Shown: positions 53,462 through 62,689, numbered from the stretch's first letter. The stretch is 64,000 bases of DNA from Luteitalea pratensis (GCF_001618865.1 NZ_CP015136.1:248001-312000); one strand, 5' to 3'. Made by a program: numbers and translations. The notes: a model not told the origin generated them from the letters alone.

Positions 53462-54289
53462 TCAGATGGCGCTGCTGGACCACTGTTCGCCGCAGTGCAG
53501 GACGACGGCGCGCTGACCGGCGGCACGGCAGGCCTCGACGAACGTCGCCGGGTCTGCCGTGTTGAACGCGAACATCTCGTAGTGGCAGGGAATGGCCACA
53601 CGCGCCCCGATGTCGTGCGCGAGCGCGGCCGCCTCGCCGGCGTCGAGGTTCCCGGCGACGCGACGCTCCGGCGCCCGTCCGTTGATCGGGAGCAGGGCGA
53701 CGTCGACGGCGTGAGGGCGCAGCGCGTCGGCCATGCCCTCGAAACGCACGGTGTCGCCCGAGTGATACAGCGTCCAGGCGCCGCAGCGAACGACGTAGCC
53801 GACGTATTGCGGATCGAGCGCCTCGTGCGCTGCTGGAACGGCCTCGATGCGGAATGGGCCGACGTCCACGTGCTGGCCGATGGCGAGCCCCACCAGCACC
53901 TGGGGGTCGATCTGCAGGCGGCTCGCCACCAAGCCCCTGTTCGGTTCGGCGACGACGATCGCCAGGCCGGGATTGGCGTGCCGCAGCGGCCCCAGCGTCT
54001 CCGCGTCCAGATGGTCGGTGTGGTTGTGGCTCGACGTGACGATGTCGATGAAGTCGAGGCGAGCGGGATCGATCAGACGTTCGGTCATCCGCACATGCGG
54101 CTTGTCGGTGTTCGCGTACTTGGCGGTGAGTGCATCCGACAGGTACGGATCCAGCAGGAGGTGGGCGCCGTCGAACTGCACAAGGAAGCCACTCTGCCCG
54201 AGCCACCAGAGGCGCACGTGTCCGTCGCGCGCGTCAGCGGCGCCGATGTCGAGCAACAGTTCGTCGTCCTTCTGCACCGGCACGATCAC
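53462..54289 (-). CDS. Cytoplasmic metallo-beta-lactamase-fold hydrolase (UlaG-like)
   Basis: A 275-residue MBL-fold enzyme without a signal peptide. Metal motif HNHTDHLD in TSSHNHTDHLDAETL; fold landmarks VRLWWLGQSGFLVQFDGAHLLLDPYLSD, TLYHSGDTVRFEGM and AIPCHYEMFAFN. It resembles L-ascorbate-6-phosphate lactonases and related hydrolases. It starts at GTG 54289, overlapping the methionine-synthase-like gene stop as GTGA, so the two are translationally coupled. The coupling suggests action on a methyl-donor or thioether-related metabolite, which is inference. Confidence 0.85.
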   Translation of the reverse strand: MIVPVQKDDELLLDIGAADARDGHVRLWWLGQSGFLVQFDGAHLLLDPYLSDALTAKYANTDKPHVRMTERLIDPARLDFIDIVTSSHNHTDHLDAETLGPLRHANPGLAIVVAEPNRGLVASRLQIDPQVLVGLAIGQHVDVGPFRIEAVPAAHEALDPQYVGYVVRCGAWTLYHSGDTVRFEGMADALRPHAVDVALLPINGRAPERRVAGNLDAGEAAALAHDIGARVAIPCHYEMFAFNTADPATFVEACRAAGQRAVVLHCGEQWSSSAI

Positions 54290-55320
54290 GGCAGCGCGAG
54301 CTCCTCGCGCACCCGCCGGACGCCCTCGACCATGGTCGCGAGCTTGCGTTTCGCCGCCCAGCGCGCGGTCTGGCTGAGGCCGCAATCCGGCGCGAAGGCC
54401 AGCCGCTCCGGGCGTGCGAACGCCAGGCAGCGGCGAACGCGGGCGGCCACATCCTCGGGCGTCTCGATGTAGTAGCTCTTCACGTCGATGATGCCAACCG
54501 CGACGTCCATGCGCTCTGCGATGCCTTCGATCACCTCGAGCTCCGCGAACTCGCGACTTGCCATCTCCACGTGCAGCTCGTCGACGTGCGCGTCGAGGAA
54601 CGCCGGGAAGAGCGGCGCATAGCTGCGCGGCGCCACCGCGCGGGCCTTGAAATTGCCGAAGCACAGGTGCGTCGAGAGCCGCGTGCGGCCACGCACGCCC
54701 TCGACCGTGTCGTTGAACAGGGTCACGAACCGTCGTGGATCCTCGCGATGCGCGTAGCAGCTCATCGACGGCTCGTCGACGCAGACATCGCGGCAGCCTG
54801 CGGCCACCAGCGCCTCCAGTTCCGCACGCACGATCGGCATCAGGGCCTCGGCGACTGCCCAGCGATCCGGATAATGACCCCCGGGCACGAGGCGGCCGCT
54901 CAGCGTGTACGGGCCGGGCACGCTGGCCTTGAGTCCGACACCGGCTGGCGCGAGGCGTTGCAGCCGCCGAAAGTCCTCGACGGTACCGAGGCCTCGCGGC
55001 GCCAACAGGTCTCCGATGACTGCGTGCTTGCCTCGTTGATCGTGCCCGGGCGGCCCGAACCGCCGCCGCGACGCCCCTTCGGGCGCCAGCCCCTCGAGGA
55101 AGCCATAGAAGGACAGGTTGAAGTCGAGGCGCGTCTGCTCGCCGTCACTGATGGCGTCGAGCCCGGCGTCCGCCTGATCCTTCACGGCGACCGCGACCGC
55201 ATCCTCCACCATCTCGGCGACATCATCGACGCCGAAGGCCTCCATGTGTCCGGTGGCGAACTCGAGCCACGCGGGGAACGGGTAGCTGCCGATGACGGTC
55301 GTGCGCAGGGCGTGCGGCAT
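54286..55320 (-). CDS. Core-type cobalamin-independent methionine synthase-like protein
   Basis: A 344-residue protein equivalent to the catalytic C-terminal barrel of MetE, lacking its N-terminal barrel, as in archaeal and bacterial core-MetE proteins. Zinc ligands are conserved: His and Cys in STHLCFGNF, Glu in LHVEMASRE and Cys in FAPDCGLSQ. The N-terminus TTVIGSYPFP and DEPSMSCYAH match the family. Core enzymes methylate homocysteine from donors other than methyl-tetrahydrofolate-glutamate. Start ATG 55320. The next gene is divergent, across 55 bases. Confidence 0.85.
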   Translation of the reverse strand: MPHALRTTVIGSYPFPAWLEFATGHMEAFGVDDVAEMVEDAVAVAVKDQADAGLDAISDGEQTRLDFNLSFYGFLEGLAPEGASRRRFGPPGHDQRGKHAVIGDLLAPRGLGTVEDFRRLQRLAPAGVGLKASVPGPYTLSGRLVPGGHYPDRWAVAEALMPIVRAELEALVAAGCRDVCVDEPSMSCYAHREDPRRFVTLFNDTVEGVRGRTRLSTHLCFGNFKARAVAPRSYAPLFPAFLDAHVDELHVEMASREFAELEVIEGIAERMDVAVGIIDVKSYYIETPEDVAARVRRCLAFARPERLAFAPDCGLSQTARWAAKRKLATMVEGVRRVREELALP

Positions 55321-55375
55321 GCCCGTAGTGTAGAAGGCTTTGACGAGGGTGGATGCCTGTTCCACACTGTCGCGC

Positions 55376-56158
55376 ATGCAGACCGGGCGTCTCGATGGCC
55401 TGTCGGTCGTGGTCGTCGGCGGGACGTCCGGCATGGGCCTGTCGTCCGCCCTCGCGTGCCTCCGTGAAGGCGCGCAGGTGACGGTGGCCGGACGCGACGA
55501 CATCCATGCGGCGAACGCTGCGGAGCGGCTCGGCCCGGAGACGCCCTGCGTCCTCGGCGATGCCACCGATGCTGAGCTCGCCCCCCGCGTATTCGCAGCC
55601 GCGCTCGAGCGGTTCGGGCGTGTGGACGGCGTCTTCCACGTCGCCGGCGGCAGCGGCCGACGGTTCGGCGACGGCCGCCTGGATCAGCTCAGCGATGAGG
55701 GCTGGCAGCAGACCATCGACCTGAACCTCACGACGCTGTTCCACACCAATCGAGCAGCCGTGCGGTATTTCCTGGGCGCCGCGCACGGTGGCTCGATCGT
55801 CAACATGGCGTCGGTACTGGCGTTTGCGCCCGCGTCGGCACATTTCGGGACGCATGCGTACGCGGCTGCCAAGGCAGCAGTCATCGGGCTGACGACCAGT
55901 TGCGCCGCCTGCTACGCGAGTCGGGACATCCGCTTCAACGTCGTCGCACCGGCGCTCGTGGATACGCCCATGGCACGGCGTGCGGTCGGTGACCCGGAGA
56001 TCTCCGCCTACATCGCCCACAGGCAACCGCTCGACGGCGGCCGGGCCGCCAGGCCCGACGACGTGGATGGCGCGGTGGTGTTCCTGCTGTCGCACGAGGC
56101 GCGATTCGTGACCGGCCAGGTGCTCGCCGTCGACGGTGGCTGGTGCGTGAGCGCATGA
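55376..56158 (+). CDS. Short-chain dehydrogenase/reductase (classical SDR)
   Basis: A 260-residue NAD(P)-dependent oxidoreductase. The nucleotide loop is VVVGGTSGMGLSSA, the NAG-equivalent is HVAGGSG, and catalytic Ser, Tyr and Lys lie in NMASVLAFAPASAHFGTHAYAAAK. It ends in VTGQVLAVDGGWCV typical of sugar or polyol dehydrogenases. It begins an operon in which each next start overlaps as ATGA (ROK kinase, then SIS protein), pointing to a carbohydrate substrate. No regulator is adjacent. Confidence 0.88.
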   Translation: MQTGRLDGLSVVVVGGTSGMGLSSALACLREGAQVTVAGRDDIHAANAAERLGPETPCVLGDATDAELAPRVFAAALERFGRVDGVFHVAGGSGRRFGDGRLDQLSDEGWQQTIDLNLTTLFHTNRAAVRYFLGAAHGGSIVNMASVLAFAPASAHFGTHAYAAAKAAVIGLTTSCAACYASRDIRFNVVAPALVDTPMARRAVGDPEISAYIAHRQPLDGGRAARPDDVDGAVVFLLSHEARFVTGQVLAVDGGWCVSA

Positions 56159-57051
56159 GTGCCACGGCGATCGGCATCGACATCGGCGGCACCTTCACCA
56201 AGATCGTCGTGCTCGATGGCGACGGGGCGGTCGTCCATCGCGAGCGCATGCCAACCGACCCCGGCACGGCCAGTCGCCTGCCTGGCGACGTCGGTCGCGC
56301 GATCGAACGCATCGAGTCTGCGTTCGGTGCAACCGATGCCATCGGCATCGCGTGTCCGGGGCTGGTCCGGCGGCAGGGTGACGCGGTCCACTGGATGCGC
56401 GGCCGCCTCGATGTGCTCGAGGGCCTCGACTGGACTCGCGCGTTGGACCGGCGCGCCCCGGTACGCGTCATCAACGACGCACAGGCGGCCCTGGCGGGGG
56501 AGTGCGCGATCGGCGCCGGCCGCGGCTGCCGCGACGTCGTGCTGATCACGATTGGCACCGGCGTCGGCGGCGCGATCATGTGTGATGGCCGCGTGCTCTC
56601 GGGCCACGTCGGCCGTGCCGGTCACCTCGGGCATATCGCCCTCCAGGTCCCTGGCGACAAGGACATCGTCAACACGCCGGGAAGCCTCGAGGACGCGATC
56701 GGCAACTGCACGATCGCGGCGCGCACGGGTGGGCGTTTCACGACGACGGCCGACCTGGTGGCGGCACACCGGCAGGGCGACGTGGACGCCACGCGGGCCT
56801 GGGAAAAGAGCGTGATGCTGCTGGGCGCCGGCCTGGCGTCGATCGTGAACGCGGTCGATCCGGCGCGGATCATCCTCGGCGGCGGCATCGCCACGCACGC
56901 CGGTGATGCGCTGCTGGTGCCATTGCGACACTGGATGGATGAATTCGAATGGCGCCCGTGCGGCACGGGTGTCGAGATCGTCATCGCCACACTCGGCGAA
57001 GAAGCGGGCGCCATCGGGGCCGCGGCGCACGCGAGGGAGCAGATCACATGA
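56155..57051 (+). CDS. ROK-family sugar kinase-like protein lacking the zinc motif
   Basis: A 298-residue actin-fold protein. Phosphate 1 is AIGIDIGGTFTKIVVLDG, the catalytic Asp region is VRVINDAQAALAGE, and phosphate 2 is LITIGTGVGGAIM; adenosine motif LASIVNAVDPARIILGGGIA. The usual ROK zinc cluster (C-x-C-G-x-x-G-C) is absent: the region after GHLGHIAL reads DKDIVNTPGSLEDAIGN. Glucose or N-acetylmannosamine-type kinases normally have it. It overlaps both neighbours as ATGA. A sugar kinase of altered specificity is the best guess. Confidence 0.86.
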   Translation: MSATAIGIDIGGTFTKIVVLDGDGAVVHRERMPTDPGTASRLPGDVGRAIERIESAFGATDAIGIACPGLVRRQGDAVHWMRGRLDVLEGLDWTRALDRRAPVRVINDAQAALAGECAIGAGRGCRDVVLITIGTGVGGAIMCDGRVLSGHVGRAGHLGHIALQVPGDKDIVNTPGSLEDAIGNCTIAARTGGRFTTTADLVAAHRQGDVDATRAWEKSVMLLGAGLASIVNAVDPARIILGGGIATHAGDALLVPLRHWMDEFEWRPCGTGVEIVIATLGEEAGAIGAAAHAREQIT

Positions 57052-57830
57052 CCCCGTCGGATCAATACCTCCTGGCCTGTGCGGGCCTCGTGGACACAGT
57101 GCGACGCCAGCACCAGGCCATCGTCACGGCCGCGGACTGGTTCGCGCGCAGTATCGTCGCGGGGCGCATGGTCCACGTGTTCGGATCGGGCCACAGCCGG
57201 ATCATGGTCGAGGAGATGTGGCCGCGCTATGGGTCGTTCCCGGGTTTCAACCCGATCGTCGAACTCTCGCTCACGTTCCACAATCCGGTGGTCGGAGCCA
57301 ACGGGCAACGGCAGGCGATGTTCCTGGAGAACGTCTCGGGGCTGGCCGAGCGGATCCTGCGCAACTTCGCCCTCTCGCCGCAGGACTCGGCACTCGTGAT
57401 CAGCTCGAGCGGGTGCAACGTCGTACCGATCGAGATGGCGGAGGAGTTCCAGCGCCGGGGCGTCCGCGTCGTGTCGATCATCAGTCGCGCCCACAGCGAC
57501 GCGAGCACGAGCCGGCGTCAGGACGGCCGAAAGCTGCAGGACTTCTCCGACGTGGTCCTCGACACCGGGGCGCCCGTGGGCGATGCGATGGTACGGGTGG
57601 AGGGCCTCGACACGCCGGTCGCGCCTGGCTCGACCGTGGGCGGCTGCCTGCTCGTGAATTGCCTGAAGGCGGAGATCGCGCACCGGCTCACGCAAGCCGG
57701 CCACGCCCCGCGGGTGCTCACGGCAAGTGCGCTCATCGGCGCCGAGCGGGCCACGACGTTGTTCGAGTCGGCTTACGACGAGCACGCCCACCGGCTGTCG
57801 CGCCTCTTTGCGACCGCCGGGCCCTCTTGA
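57048..57830 (+). CDS. SIS-domain protein of the UPF0309 type
   Basis: A 260-residue sugar-isomerase-fold protein. Landmarks are MVHVFGSGHSRIMVEEMWPRYG, the sugar-phosphate loop SALVISSSGCNVVPIEMAEE and the end VEGLDTPVAPGSTVGGCLLVN, matching UPF0309 SIS proteins that bind phospho-sugars, often next to ROK kinases or PTS genes. Probably the isomerase or sensor acting on the kinase product. It is the last gene of the SDR-ROK-SIS cassette and ends ten bases from the convergent DUF5655 gene. Confidence 0.86.
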   Translation: MTPSDQYLLACAGLVDTVRRQHQAIVTAADWFARSIVAGRMVHVFGSGHSRIMVEEMWPRYGSFPGFNPIVELSLTFHNPVVGANGQRQAMFLENVSGLAERILRNFALSPQDSALVISSSGCNVVPIEMAEEFQRRGVRVVSIISRAHSDASTSRRQDGRKLQDFSDVVLDTGAPVGDAMVRVEGLDTPVAPGSTVGGCLLVNCLKAEIAHRLTQAGHAPRVLTASALIGAERATTLFESAYDEHAHRLSRLFATAGPS

Positions 57831-57840
57831 CGGTTCGGCG

Positions 57841-58341
57841 TCAGCGCTTCTTCGCGCCTCGTGCCTGCGGTGGTGGGGTGGTCCTGGTCGCGGCCACGCG
57901 GCCACGCGCCTTGTTCACCATCGCACCGCTCTCGGCGACGAGTTCATAGGCCTCGCGCATCCAGTCCGTGATCGGGGCTTCGACCTCGTCCCGGTGCGTC
58001 ACGCGCAGCAGGTTCGCGACCCGGGTGCTCGACGCTCGATCGGCGCGGCGAATCCTTGGCCCGGTCAACGCCCGATCGAGGAAGATGCAGACCTCCAGCC
58101 ACGCGCGTTTCGGGCGCACGAAGAAGTAGCAGGCACGCCGCGCGAACATGATCGAGTGGTGCGACGCGTAGATCCGCTGCTCGCCCAGCTCCGTCGCGGC
58201 CTCGCGCAGCCGGTCATACGCGTCCTGCAGGTCCTCGTGCAGGTCCCGCGTCAGCGCCGTTTCGGTGGCCGACCAGCAGTCGTGCGTCTCGCCTGCGGCG
58301 ATCCACTGCTTGCAGTGATGGCACTCGTGTCCGCGCTCCAT
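57841..58341 (-). CDS. DUF5655-type protein with N-terminal zinc-binding segment
   Basis: A 166-residue basic protein. The N-terminus has CHHCKQW and ETHDCWS, a probable zinc site, and the middle (IYASHHSIMFARRACYFFVRPKRAWLEV; NLLRVTHRDEVEAPITDWMREAY) matches the DUF5655 family as I recall it. It ends in a Lys/Arg-rich tail. Function unknown. It starts eight bases after the stop of the decarboxylase gene on the same strand, so the two are probably co-transcribed. Confidence 0.72.
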   Translation of the reverse strand: MERGHECHHCKQWIAAGETHDCWSATETALTRDLHEDLQDAYDRLREAATELGEQRIYASHHSIMFARRACYFFVRPKRAWLEVCIFLDRALTGPRIRRADRASSTRVANLLRVTHRDEVEAPITDWMREAYELVAESGAMVNKARGRVAATRTTPPPQARGAKKR

Positions 58342-58349
58342 GGTCGACC

Positions 58350-59891
58350 TCAGGCGCCCGCCCCTCCGGCGCGCCGCTTCGCGTGCAACTCACGGCCGAT
58401 GCCGACGACGATCCCGGGCAGCGCGTCGACGTCGGCCTCACCGGTGTTGATGTTGACGATGCAGGCGCGCAGCAGGTAGCGGCCGCGAACGACTGCGTTG
58501 GAGACGAATGCTTCGCCGGACCGCTGCACACAATCGAGCAGGTCCTCGTTCAGCGCGTCGAGATACGCGTCGGTGTCCGCGGTGCCGATGGTGTCGCGCA
58601 CGTCCGGCGGCACGTACCGGAACGTGGCGATGCTGAGACCGAGCGTGCCGGCGTCGAGCTCTGGATGCGCCTCGGCCGTCGCGTACAGGCGGGCGGCGAG
58701 GGCGCAATCGTCGCCGATCATGCGGCGGTAACCGTCGGCCCCGGCGTGCTGCAACGCGAGCCAGACCTTCAGGGCGCGGAAGCCGCGGGAGTTCTGCGGC
58801 CCGAGGTCCACGTAGTTGATCCCGTCACCGTCGGAGAAGTGGTAGTACGCCGGGTGATACGAGAACGCCGCCCGGAGCACGTCGGGATCGCGCGCGAGCA
58901 GGCATCCGGCCTCGAGCGGCGCGTACAGCCACTTGTGCGGATCGATGGCGACCGAGTCGGCCAGATGGAGCGCCTGCAGGTCACGCGGTGCGTCTGGCAG
59001 AGCGGCCGCGAGTGCGCCGTAGGCGCCGTCGACGTGGAACCACGTGCCCATCTCGCGGCAGATGTCGGCGATCGCGAACAGCGGATCGACCGCACCCGTG
59101 CTCACCGATCCGGCCGTGCCAATCACGATCATCGGCACATCGCCGGCAGCGACGTCAGCGGCCATCGTCTCGCGCAGCATCGCCGTGTCGAGTCGCAGGG
59201 TGTCGTCGGTGGCGATCCAGCGGATGGCGTCGGTGCCGAGGCCAGACAGGTCAGCTGCCTTCTGCACCCACGTGTGCGTTTCCGCCGAGGCGTACACGCG
59301 CAGCCTGCGGGCATCGGCGGCGGCCACGCCGGCACTGCGAATGCGCCACGCCTCACCCGCCGCAGCGCGTGCCGCGTAGAACCCGACGATGTTGGCCATG
59401 TTGCCGCCGCTCACGAACAGGCCACCACAGCCAGGGCGGTACCCGAGCAACTCGGCGATCCATCGCACCGCCTGACCCTCGACTTCACTGGCCATCGGCG
59501 CCAGGCGCCATGCGCCGGCGTTGGCATTGATGGCGGCGGCCAGCAAGTCGCCGAGCATCCCGATCGGCGCCGGAGACGACGTGATGTAGCCGAAGAAGCG
59601 GGGATGTCCGTTGACGAGCGAATGATCGAACAGCAGGCGCGCCGCCTTCTCGAGGAGTGGCCCTGCCGCCACGCCAGCCGCGGGCAGGGAGCGGGACGCG
59701 TCGAGGGCGTCACGCACCTGTGTCGGCGTTTCGGCGCGTGTCACCGGTTGGCTGGGCAGCGCCTCGAGCCATTGCGCGACCATGTCGATCAGCGTGTGTC
59801 CGATCGCACGGAACTCTGCCGGCGCCATGGTGAGCGCGGCGTGGCGAGGCGAAGCCGCCGAACCTTCGGAGGAGAGTGGCACCTGTGTCAT
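58350..59891 (-). CDS. PLP-dependent aromatic-L-amino-acid-type decarboxylase
   Basis: A 513-residue group-II PLP decarboxylase. The PLP lysine lies in VAIDPHKWLYAPLEAG, and other motifs are HPRFFGYITSS, WFHVDGAYGALAA, and GLFVSGGNMANIVGFYAARAA. The family removes carboxyl groups from tryptophan, tyrosine, DOPA or related amino acids. No signal peptide. Start ATG 59891; a GTG nine bases upstream is an alternative. Product amine and its use are unknown. Confidence 0.88.
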   Translation of the reverse strand: MTQVPLSSEGSAASPRHAALTMAPAEFRAIGHTLIDMVAQWLEALPSQPVTRAETPTQVRDALDASRSLPAAGVAAGPLLEKAARLLFDHSLVNGHPRFFGYITSSPAPIGMLGDLLAAAINANAGAWRLAPMASEVEGQAVRWIAELLGYRPGCGGLFVSGGNMANIVGFYAARAAAGEAWRIRSAGVAAADARRLRVYASAETHTWVQKAADLSGLGTDAIRWIATDDTLRLDTAMLRETMAADVAAGDVPMIVIGTAGSVSTGAVDPLFAIADICREMGTWFHVDGAYGALAAALPDAPRDLQALHLADSVAIDPHKWLYAPLEAGCLLARDPDVLRAAFSYHPAYYHFSDGDGINYVDLGPQNSRGFRALKVWLALQHAGADGYRRMIGDDCALAARLYATAEAHPELDAGTLGLSIATFRYVPPDVRDTIGTADTDAYLDALNEDLLDCVQRSGEAFVSNAVVRGRYLLRACIVNINTGEADVDALPGIVVGIGRELHAKRRAGGAGA

Positions 59892-59971
59892 GAGCGGCAC
59901 CCGGCAGGGGATGGAGGTCGTCGGAATGGTACATGGCTGCCACCCCTGGCCCCTGTGCTACCGTCCCGCCC

Positions 59972-61615
59972 ATGTGCTATTCGCTGCCCGGGTCGCGTGC
60001 GACCTCGACCGTCGCGCTGGCCTCCCTGGCCCTGCTGATTGCTGGCCTCGCGCGGCCGCAAACGCCGGCGCCGTCGGCCGCGTGGAGTGCCACCAGCCCG
60101 GCCGCGACCCGCTGGTTCTCACACGTCGAGATGCTGGCCAAAGACGAAATGCGCGGGCGCGAGACGGGCAGTCCGGAGCACCGGCAGGCGGCCGACTACA
60201 TCGCCGCACAGTTCAAGGCGGCCGGCCTCGCCGCCGGGACGCGGGCGGGATACCTGCAGCCCGTGTCGTTCACCTCGCGTCGTCTGCTGGAGAAGGAGTC
60301 GTCGCTGGCCCTGGTCACGAAGGGCGCCGCTGTTCCCGTCACGCTCGGCGAGCAGGCAATCTTCGGGATGCGCATCGATCCGGCGGCCACCGTCGAGGCG
60401 CCGCTGGTCTTTGCCGGCTACGGCCTGCAGGTGCCGGAGACGGGGATGGACGACTTCGCGGGCCTCGACGTGAAGGGCAAGGTAGTGGTGTACCTGGTCG
60501 GGAGCCCGGCCGGAGTGCCCGGCGCGCTGAGCGCGCATTACCAGTCCGCGTGGGTCCGCGCGGAGACGCTGCGCCGGCTCGGCGCAATCGGCCTGATCAG
60601 CATCCCGAATCCGCAGGCGACCGACGTGCCCTGGGAGCGTTCCTCGGCCAATCGGCTGGCGCCTGCGATGGCCCTGGCCGACGCGTCGCTCGGCGACTCG
60701 GCGGGACAGCAACTGTCGGTCACCTTCAATCCTGCGCATGCCGATCTGTTGTTTGCCGCATCCGGCCACACGTTCGCGGAACTCCTGGCACTTGCCGGAA
60801 ACCGGCAGCCGTTGCCGCATTTCGCGCTGCCTACGTCGGTCCGCGCGCATGTCGCCGTCGAGAAGCGCGCCGTCGAGTCGCAGAACGTCGTCGGCCTCCT
60901 GCGCGGCAGCGATCCCACGCTGGCCAACGAGTACGTCGTCCTGTCCGCGCATCTCGATCACCTCGGCGTGGGGGCGGCGGTCAACGGCGACGCCATCTAC
61001 AACGGCGCCATGGACAACGCGTCTGGCATCGCCACATTGATCGAAGCCGCGTCCGCGATCGTCGCGGCAAAGCCGAAGCGATCGGTGCTGTTCGTGGCGG
61101 TCACCGGCGAGGAGAAGGGACTGCTCGGATCCCGGTACTTCGCCCGCAACCCGACGGTGCCGCGCGGGTCGATCGTGGCCGATATCAACATGGACATGTT
61201 CCTGCCGCTCTATCCGTTGCGCCAGTTGATGGTGCTGGGGCTCGATGAATCAGACCTCGGCGATGACGTGCGCGCGGTGGCGGCCGCGGTGGGCATCGGT
61301 GTGCAGGTCGACCCGCAGCCGCTGCGTAACCGCTTCACGCGCAGCGACCAGTACAGCTTCATCCGCGAGGGCGTGCCGGCGCTGGCGATGAAGGTGGGCG
61401 CGGAGCCGGATTCGCCGGAAGCGGCGATCGAGGCCGCGTGGACGAAGGACCGCTACCATGCGCCGTCGGACGACTTGCAGCAGCCGATCGACCGCGCCGC
61501 GGCGGTCGGGTTCACCGAGGTGGTCGGGCGGCTCGCGGTGCAGGTGGCCAACCGCCCGACGCGACCCGCCTGGAAACCCGCCTCGTTCTTCCGGCGTTTC
61601 GCGGGCACGCGATGA
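59972..61615 (+). CDS. Exported M28-family zinc metallopeptidase with PA domain
   Basis: A 547-residue exported peptidase. After the signal peptide (SRATSTVALASLALLIAGLA) and a PA-like insert (PLVFAGYGLQVPETGMDDF), zinc ligands appear in SAHLDHLG, MDNASGIATL, VAVTGEEKGLLG, VADINMDMF and RYHAPSDD, giving the M28 co-catalytic pair. It should act as an aminopeptidase or carboxypeptidase on secreted peptides. ATG 59972 was chosen over 59933 because the leader begins there. The ABM gene overlaps its stop as ATGA. Confidence 0.9.
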   Translation: MCYSLPGSRATSTVALASLALLIAGLARPQTPAPSAAWSATSPAATRWFSHVEMLAKDEMRGRETGSPEHRQAADYIAAQFKAAGLAAGTRAGYLQPVSFTSRRLLEKESSLALVTKGAAVPVTLGEQAIFGMRIDPAATVEAPLVFAGYGLQVPETGMDDFAGLDVKGKVVVYLVGSPAGVPGALSAHYQSAWVRAETLRRLGAIGLISIPNPQATDVPWERSSANRLAPAMALADASLGDSAGQQLSVTFNPAHADLLFAASGHTFAELLALAGNRQPLPHFALPTSVRAHVAVEKRAVESQNVVGLLRGSDPTLANEYVVLSAHLDHLGVGAAVNGDAIYNGAMDNASGIATLIEAASAIVAAKPKRSVLFVAVTGEEKGLLGSRYFARNPTVPRGSIVADINMDMFLPLYPLRQLMVLGLDESDLGDDVRAVAAAVGIGVQVDPQPLRNRFTRSDQYSFIREGVPALAMKVGAEPDSPEAAIEAAWTKDRYHAPSDDLQQPIDRAAAVGFTEVVGRLAVQVANRPTRPAWKPASFFRRFAGTR

Positions 61616-61977
61616 ATCGCCGCGTGTTCGTGCAGGGGCTTGGGGCCATGGTCACGGCCGGCACCGTCCGGCAGGAGTCGAGGATGTACGGACTGATCGG
61701 GAAGATGACGGCGACCCCGGGGTCGCGCGACGCGCTGACGGCACTCCTCCTGGAGGGCACGGCGGCGATGCCCGGCTGCCTCAGCTACGTCGTGTCACAC
61801 GATACGACGGAGCCGGATGCCATCTGGATCACCGAGGTGTGGGACAACGAGGCGAGCCACAAGGGTTCGCTGTCGCTGCCGGCCGTGCAGGCGGTCATCG
61901 CCAAGGCGCGGCCGCTGATCGCGGGCTTCAGCAATCGCGTCGTGACCAGCCCGGTTGGGGGAGTGGGGCTTCGGTAA
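61612..61977 (+). CDS. ABM-domain protein (antibiotic biosynthesis monooxygenase-like), Tat-like leader
   Basis: A 121-residue protein with a NRRVFVQGLGAMVTAGTV leader and a single ABM ferredoxin-like fold (MYGLIGKMTATPGSRDALTALL; CLSYVVSHDTTEPDAIWITEVWDNEASHK). Such small dimers act as monooxygenases or heme-degrading enzymes. It overlaps the peptidase stop and its own TAA stop is the first heptamer of an array. Confidence 0.82.
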   Translation: MNRRVFVQGLGAMVTAGTVRQESRMYGLIGKMTATPGSRDALTALLLEGTAAMPGCLSYVVSHDTTEPDAIWITEVWDNEASHKGSLSLPAVQAVIAKARPLIAGFSNRVVTSPVGGVGLR

Positions 61978-62152
61978 CGCCTAACGCTTCCCGCCATGCC
62001 TGATGCCTGATGCCTGATTCGTGATGCCTCATGCCTGATGCGTGACGACCAACTCTTCGCGTCTCGCGTCTCAACCCTCGGGCCTCACGTCCGAGACCTG
62101 AGACCTGAGACCCGGACCTGGGACCTGAGACCTGAGCCCTGATCCCTCTCAC
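61975..62152 (+). repeat. Long composite heptamer array starting in a stop codon
   Basis: TAACGCC units, then GATGCCT/GATTCGT units, then GACCTGA/GAGACCT units, all period seven, across ~175 bases. The first TAA is the stop of the ABM gene. The region is otherwise gene-free up to 62252. Confidence 0.75.
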
Positions 62153-62251
62153 CGAGCCCTCATCCGACGCAGGTAGAGTGAGACGGGTCGCGTGCTGCTG
62201 CCAGCGCCGCATGCACCGGCGACTGACGTCGCCATAGCGAAAGGGTTCGTC

Positions 62252-62689
62252 ATGCGCCTTCCGGCCCGTGTTGCCGCTTGCCTGCTCCTGCTTGGGGCCG
62301 CGGCTCCGGCCGCTTCCGCCCAGGTGAGTGGCCGTGCTGACGCTGAACCGGCGATTCCATTGCTGGCCGAGGCCTTCACGCCGCACTCGATCGCCGAGCA
62401 GCCGGTGCCCGCCGCGACCACGCCTGCGCCGGGCCTCGCCTTCGAATACAGCGAGGGCTATCGCACCCGCGCCAGGATTCACCGCGTGGCGAGCTTCGCG
62501 ACCCTGCCGCTGTTCGTGACCGAGGCATTCATCGGTCAGTCGCTCTACAACGAACCCACGGACGGCAAGCGTGACGCGCACCTCGTCGTCGCGGGCGGGA
62601 TCGGCGCCCTCTTTGCCGTCAACACCTTCACCGGCGCGTGGAACCTGCTCGAGGCCCGCAAGGATCCGCACTTCGGGAAAAGGAAGTAG
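62252..62689 (+). pseudogene. Four-helix membrane protein interrupted by an in-frame UAG (continues to 62854)
   Basis: A 145-codon reading frame ends at TAG (62687-62689), but the same frame then reads AHALLMFGGDIGMVTTAALGPG and HRAAAITTAAMATTGYLIMLFGN to TGA at 62852-62854, three bases before the next gene. Together the 200 codons make a signal peptide and four helices, each preceded by His (RIHRVASFATL, RDAHLVVAGG, AHALLMFGG, HRAAAITTA), the pattern of a heme-b-binding four-helix bundle. So the frame is either a recently inactivated gene or one translated as two halves (internal ATG at 62705). I rank a nonsense mutation first, recoding second. Confidence 0.7.
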
